Shown: positions 5,535-8,075 of the stretch, in pieces
Layout: every line of letters starts with the position of its first letter
Numbering within the stretch: the first letter of the stretch is position 1
From: UKL13-2 sp031370625
GTDB lineage: Bacteria > Pseudomonadota > Gammaproteobacteria > Burkholderiales > Usitatibacteraceae
Reading direction: 5' to 3'
Length of the DNA: 8,075 nt
Assembly: GCA_031370625.1 (NCBI GenBank)
Contig: JANMQR010000227.1
Location: 1-8,075, forward strand
The notes under the pieces: generated by a model
The model's input: the letters and a program-made list of their open reading frames with translations, nothing else
Database searches by the model: none
What the model was told of the DNA's origin: nothing
Program-made: the position numbers and the translations under genes

Positions 5535-7746
5535 CCGATTGACGCGTGGTATTGGTGATATTTCCGCCGACAAATACAACGTGTTCATGTCAGTGGAAGG
5601 TTCGCAGGAAAAGAGCATTAATCAATCTGAGCGGCGCTCTTATCTCGGCACCAACGACCTGCGCGGCATTAATTTTTTTGACAATCGTCGCGGTGCCTAT
5701 GCAGCAGGCTTCGGCGCGTTTGGCGATGGTCGCGGCCCGGCTTTCTCCGCCACTACGCCCTACGGATCAGTGCGCAGGCCAGGGGGTACGCAGTCCGAAC
5801 GTATCAATTTAACGCCATGCCCTGAGATCAATCCGCTCACCGGCGTTTGTCTTTTTGACACCATCGGCTACAGCCAGATTCAACCGCAGACCGAGCGTGC
5901 GAATTTTTATGGACGCGCTGCGGTTCAATTTGCGCCGTCTGCCCAAGCCTATCTTGAAGCCGGCTATTTCCTGGCGAAAACAGAGTCAGTCGGCACGCCG
6001 GGCGGGGTCACCGATGGCGGTGTTTTCAATCCCGCCGATCCCACCAACCCGGTTGTTCATACATCTGTCTTACCCGCGAACCATCCCGATAATCCGACCG
6101 GTGTGAACCGAACGCTTGGCTTGTTGACAACCGATCTGGGCGGTCGAAACCAACGCACCAAAAGCGAGGTTACGCGCGTGGTGGGCGGCGTTACGGGTGA
6201 TATTTCGGGTTGGAATTATGATGTCGGCGCGGCTTATCTCGAAAGCAAATTGCGTTCACAGCGCACCGGCTATGTTCGTTACAGCGTATTTCAGGAGGCG
6301 CTAAACAACGGCAGCTATCGCATCAATCAGCCGGGTTTGGTCTCGCAGGGACTGCGAGATGCCATCTCGCCCACGCTGGATAATGTCGCCAAAAACACGG
6401 TGACGCTGGTTGACTTTAAAGTCTCGCGTGAGCTGATGAATTTGGCGGGTGGACCGTTGGCGATTGCGTTAGGTTCGGAATATCGCAAGGAAAAAACTGA
6501 CAGCCCGCCCGTACCGTTTACCGATACTTCGGACATTATCGGGCTGGGTTACTCCGCGTTTAATTCGAGCCGAAACGTGACCGCGTTTTACGGTGAGCTC
6601 AATGCGCCCGTTTTAAAGCAGCTTGAACTTAACGCTGCGGTGCGGACCGACAAGTATTCTGATTACGGTCGTTCCACCACGCCGAAAGTGGGCTTGAAAT
6701 TCACGCCGATTCCGCAGATTGCGTTGCGAGGCACTTACTCTGAAGCGTTCCGTGCGCCCGGCCCGACCGAGAGTGGCAACAGCTCATCATTGGGCTTTAC
6801 CAACATCGCCATTATCAGCGTGGGCGATCCTAGCGTGAAACCCGAAAAATCAAAAAGCTATACGGCTGGTTTGCTATTTGAACCCATCACCGGGACCAGT
6901 GCGTCGATTGATTATTACCAAGTGAAGCGTCGCGACGAAATCGTTCAAGCCGATCAGGCCGCGATTATTGGCGGCGCACCACAAACGGGTGCGCCAAGCT
7001 CGCGAATTCCGGGTGCGCAGCCGAATTCGTTTGTTTTTTATGACATTGACGGCAACTTGTCGGGCGTCCTTGGACCGTACGCCAATGCAGCCGGCACGAA
7101 GACCACGGGTCTCGATATTGACTTGCGCCACAAAATGAAATTTGGCGAATATGGCACGGTATCGGCGGGCGTTAATTGGACCCACGTCTTGAGTTTTAAA
7201 CGCAAGCTCCAAGACGGCACCGAATTTGAATATGCCGGAACCCAGGGGCCGTACGTGCTGAGTTCTGCGGCTGGCACACCGAAAGATAAGGTGGTGATGA
7301 CATTGGCATGGGAAAAAGGGCCGTACACGGTATCGGGCCAACTCAACTACGTTGGCGCGCTAAAAGGAATTGACCACGACGGCGAATCTTTAGTCGATAA
7401 CGAGGACGGCACGATCAGCACCACAACTGGCGAGGGCGCGTACTACGGCACGCTTAACAACGGCGTTTGCGGGGTTTACTATCCGACCGCTGCCACGGGC
7501 GGCACCACTAACGGCGGCCCGGCACCCGGCGCGTGTCGAATCAGTTCGTTCACGACATTCGATTTATTTACCAAATATACGGGCATAAAAAATTGGGAGT
7601 TCACGGCATCGGTTCGTAATTTGTTCAACCGTCTGTCACCGTTTAATCCGTACACGTATGGTGGCGTAAATTACAATCCGGCCATTCACCAGGATGGCGC
7701 GGTAGGAACGTACTTCACGATGGGAGCGAAATTTACGTTCAAATAA
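5518..7746 (+). CDS. TonB-dependent receptor lacking signal peptide and plug (probable 5'-truncated gene remnant)
   Basis: The 742 open codons encode the beta-barrel of a large outer-membrane TonB-dependent receptor, the type that imports siderophores or carbohydrate fragments. Barrel hallmarks include GDISADKYNVFMSVEG near the N-terminus, the paired-Cys loop TPCPEINPLTGVCLFD, AVRTDKYSDYGRSTTPKVG, LRGTYSEAFRAP and KPEKSKSYTAG. The C-terminal strands are SVRNLFNRLSPFNPYTYGG, then NPAIHQDGAVGTYFTMGAKF. Full-length relatives carry about 200-280 more N-terminal residues: signal peptide, TonB box and plug. None is found here: the frame is open only back to a TAA at 5455-5457, and no plug motif is visible before the divergent gene. 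The only start giving the full frame is a TTG at 5518 without a ribosome-binding site. Recognisable similarity starts near 5545. The product could not be exported or gated, so this is best read as a remnant. The absence of internal stops or frameshifts suggests a recent truncation or an assembly join. The ligand cannot be inferred. Confidence 0.85.
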   Translation: MRSRAIRLTRGIGDISADKYNVFMSVEGSQEKSINQSERRSYLGTNDLRGINFFDNRRGAYAAGFGAFGDGRGPAFSATTPYGSVRRPGGTQSERINLTPCPEINPLTGVCLFDTIGYSQIQPQTERANFYGRAAVQFAPSAQAYLEAGYFLAKTESVGTPGGVTDGGVFNPADPTNPVVHTSVLPANHPDNPTGVNRTLGLLTTDLGGRNQRTKSEVTRVVGGVTGDISGWNYDVGAAYLESKLRSQRTGYVRYSVFQEALNNGSYRINQPGLVSQGLRDAISPTLDNVAKNTVTLVDFKVSRELMNLAGGPLAIALGSEYRKEKTDSPPVPFTDTSDIIGLGYSAFNSSRNVTAFYGELNAPVLKQLELNAAVRTDKYSDYGRSTTPKVGLKFTPIPQIALRGTYSEAFRAPGPTESGNSSSLGFTNIAIISVGDPSVKPEKSKSYTAGLLFEPITGTSASIDYYQVKRRDEIVQADQAAIIGGAPQTGAPSSRIPGAQPNSFVFYDIDGNLSGVLGPYANAAGTKTTGLDIDLRHKMKFGEYGTVSAGVNWTHVLSFKRKLQDGTEFEYAGTQGPYVLSSAAGTPKDKVVMTLAWEKGPYTVSGQLNYVGALKGIDHDGESLVDNEDGTISTTTGEGAYYGTLNNGVCGVYYPTAATGGTTNGGPAPGACRISSFTTFDLFTKYTGIKNWEFTASVRNLFNRLSPFNPYTYGGVNYNPAIHQDGAVGTYFTMGAKFTFK

Positions 7747-7764
7747 TTTCGCGTGATATAAATT

Positions 7765-7835
7765 GCAAACCCTAGCATCAGTGAGAATCTCAAGGCAAAA
7801 TAGGCCGAAAGTGCCCGCCAATGCTAGGGTTCTGC
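7765..7835. repeat. Palindromic intergenic element, copy A; possible bidirectional terminator
   Basis: The arms AACCCTAGCAT (7768-7778) and ATGCTAGGGTT (7821-7831) are perfectly complementary over 11 bp. The pairing extends by GCA (7765-7767) with TGC (7833-7835) across a one-base bulge, around a 42-nt loop. The loop holds the small palindrome TGAGAATCTCA (7782-7792). The right arm read on the minus strand, AACCCTAGCATTGGCGGGC (7831-7813), matches copy B at 17 of 19 positions. The element lies between the convergent 3' ends of the receptor remnant and the small downstream gene. The right arm is followed on the plus strand by a T-rich stretch (7836-7843), so it could end transcription of the receptor. 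Confidence 0.65.
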
Positions 7836-7852
7836 TTTTGTTTAGCCGCAGA

Positions 7853-8065
7853 TTATGCGGGAATGTCATCTCCCGCAACTGTATGTCCGCCAAAACCGCG
7901 CCAGTTATGTGAAGCACGCTGTTCGTCAGTCAGTGTCCGTGACACCAAGCGTCCTGCGCGATACCAGTGCCACACACGATGACGATATTTTCCGCAATCG
8001 GAGAGCTGGATCATTTCGTACAAATGCAAATCAGCGTCACCCTTGCGAACCCAGTTCATCATCAT
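7853..8065 (-). CDS. Small hypothetical protein, possibly the C-terminal part of a longer one
   Basis: This is a 70-codon minus-strand frame starting at the first of three consecutive ATG codons (8065, 8062, 8059) and ending at a TAA at 7853. The frame stays open to the right window edge, so the true start may lie outside. The sequence is polar and rich in Trp, Arg and His, with the segments GDADLHLYEMIQLSDCGKYR and HWYRAGRLVSRTLTDEQR. It has no membrane span or signal peptide. I do not recognise a family. It converges on the receptor remnant, with the palindromic element A between them. Its residue composition looks like real protein, but the evidence is modest. Confidence 0.55.
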   Translation of the reverse strand: MMMNWVRKGDADLHLYEMIQLSDCGKYRHRVWHWYRAGRLVSRTLTDEQRASHNWRGFGGHTVAGDDIPA

Positions 8066-8075
8066 TGAGCGGTTG

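Noticed and set aside
6874..7341. 155-codon minus-strand open frame opposite the receptor barrel
   Set aside because: The plus strand here encodes clear receptor barrel strands. The antisense translation is Arg-rich, lacks motifs and is a shadow.

Overview
The window most likely comes from a Gram-negative proteobacterium, either a betaproteobacterium or a Xanthomonas/Cellvibrio-type gammaproteobacterium. It carries a large outer-membrane TonB-dependent receptor barrel, Shine-Dalgarno-led genes and moderate G+C. The genus cannot be fixed from the sequence alone.

Layout. Positions 1-5375 hold four genes, all on the minus strand. In transcription order they are: an uncharacterised 314-residue protein with an HExxE...TD...GW...EVGD motif, weakly reminiscent of plant EXORDIUM/PHI-1-like proteins (5375-4431); a DyP-type haem peroxidase of 486 residues (4381-2921); a DUF2235/Tle1-like alpha/beta hydrolase of 382 residues (2794-1646); and a multi-spanning membrane protein with an N-terminal HGVGDQ motif (1556 to the left edge, incomplete). 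The first two are 49 nt apart and look co-transcribed. The last two follow in the same direction after gaps of 126 and 89 nt.

From about 5518 to 7746 the plus strand carries 742 open codons of a TonB-dependent receptor. Only the beta-barrel part is present: there is no signal peptide, TonB box or plug. The receptor therefore looks like a 3' gene remnant, joined head-to-head to the promoter side of the minus-strand cluster. A small minus-strand gene (8065-7853, possibly cut by the right edge) closes the window.

Two related palindromic elements, at 2843-2908 and 7765-7835, share a 19-nt core matching at 17 positions, in the same orientation. They bracket a 4.9-kb block holding the peroxidase, the HExxE protein and the receptor remnant. 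No tRNA, rRNA, CRISPR array, transposase or integrase is visible.

How the genes may work together is inference. A peroxidase, two hydrolase-like proteins (one membrane-embedded) and a putative metal-binding protein in one strand-matched series suggest an accessory function, perhaps acting on lipids or oxidised substrates or in competition between cells. Nothing in the sequence proves this. The most notable points are the gene combination, the receptor truncation at its border and the paired repeats.
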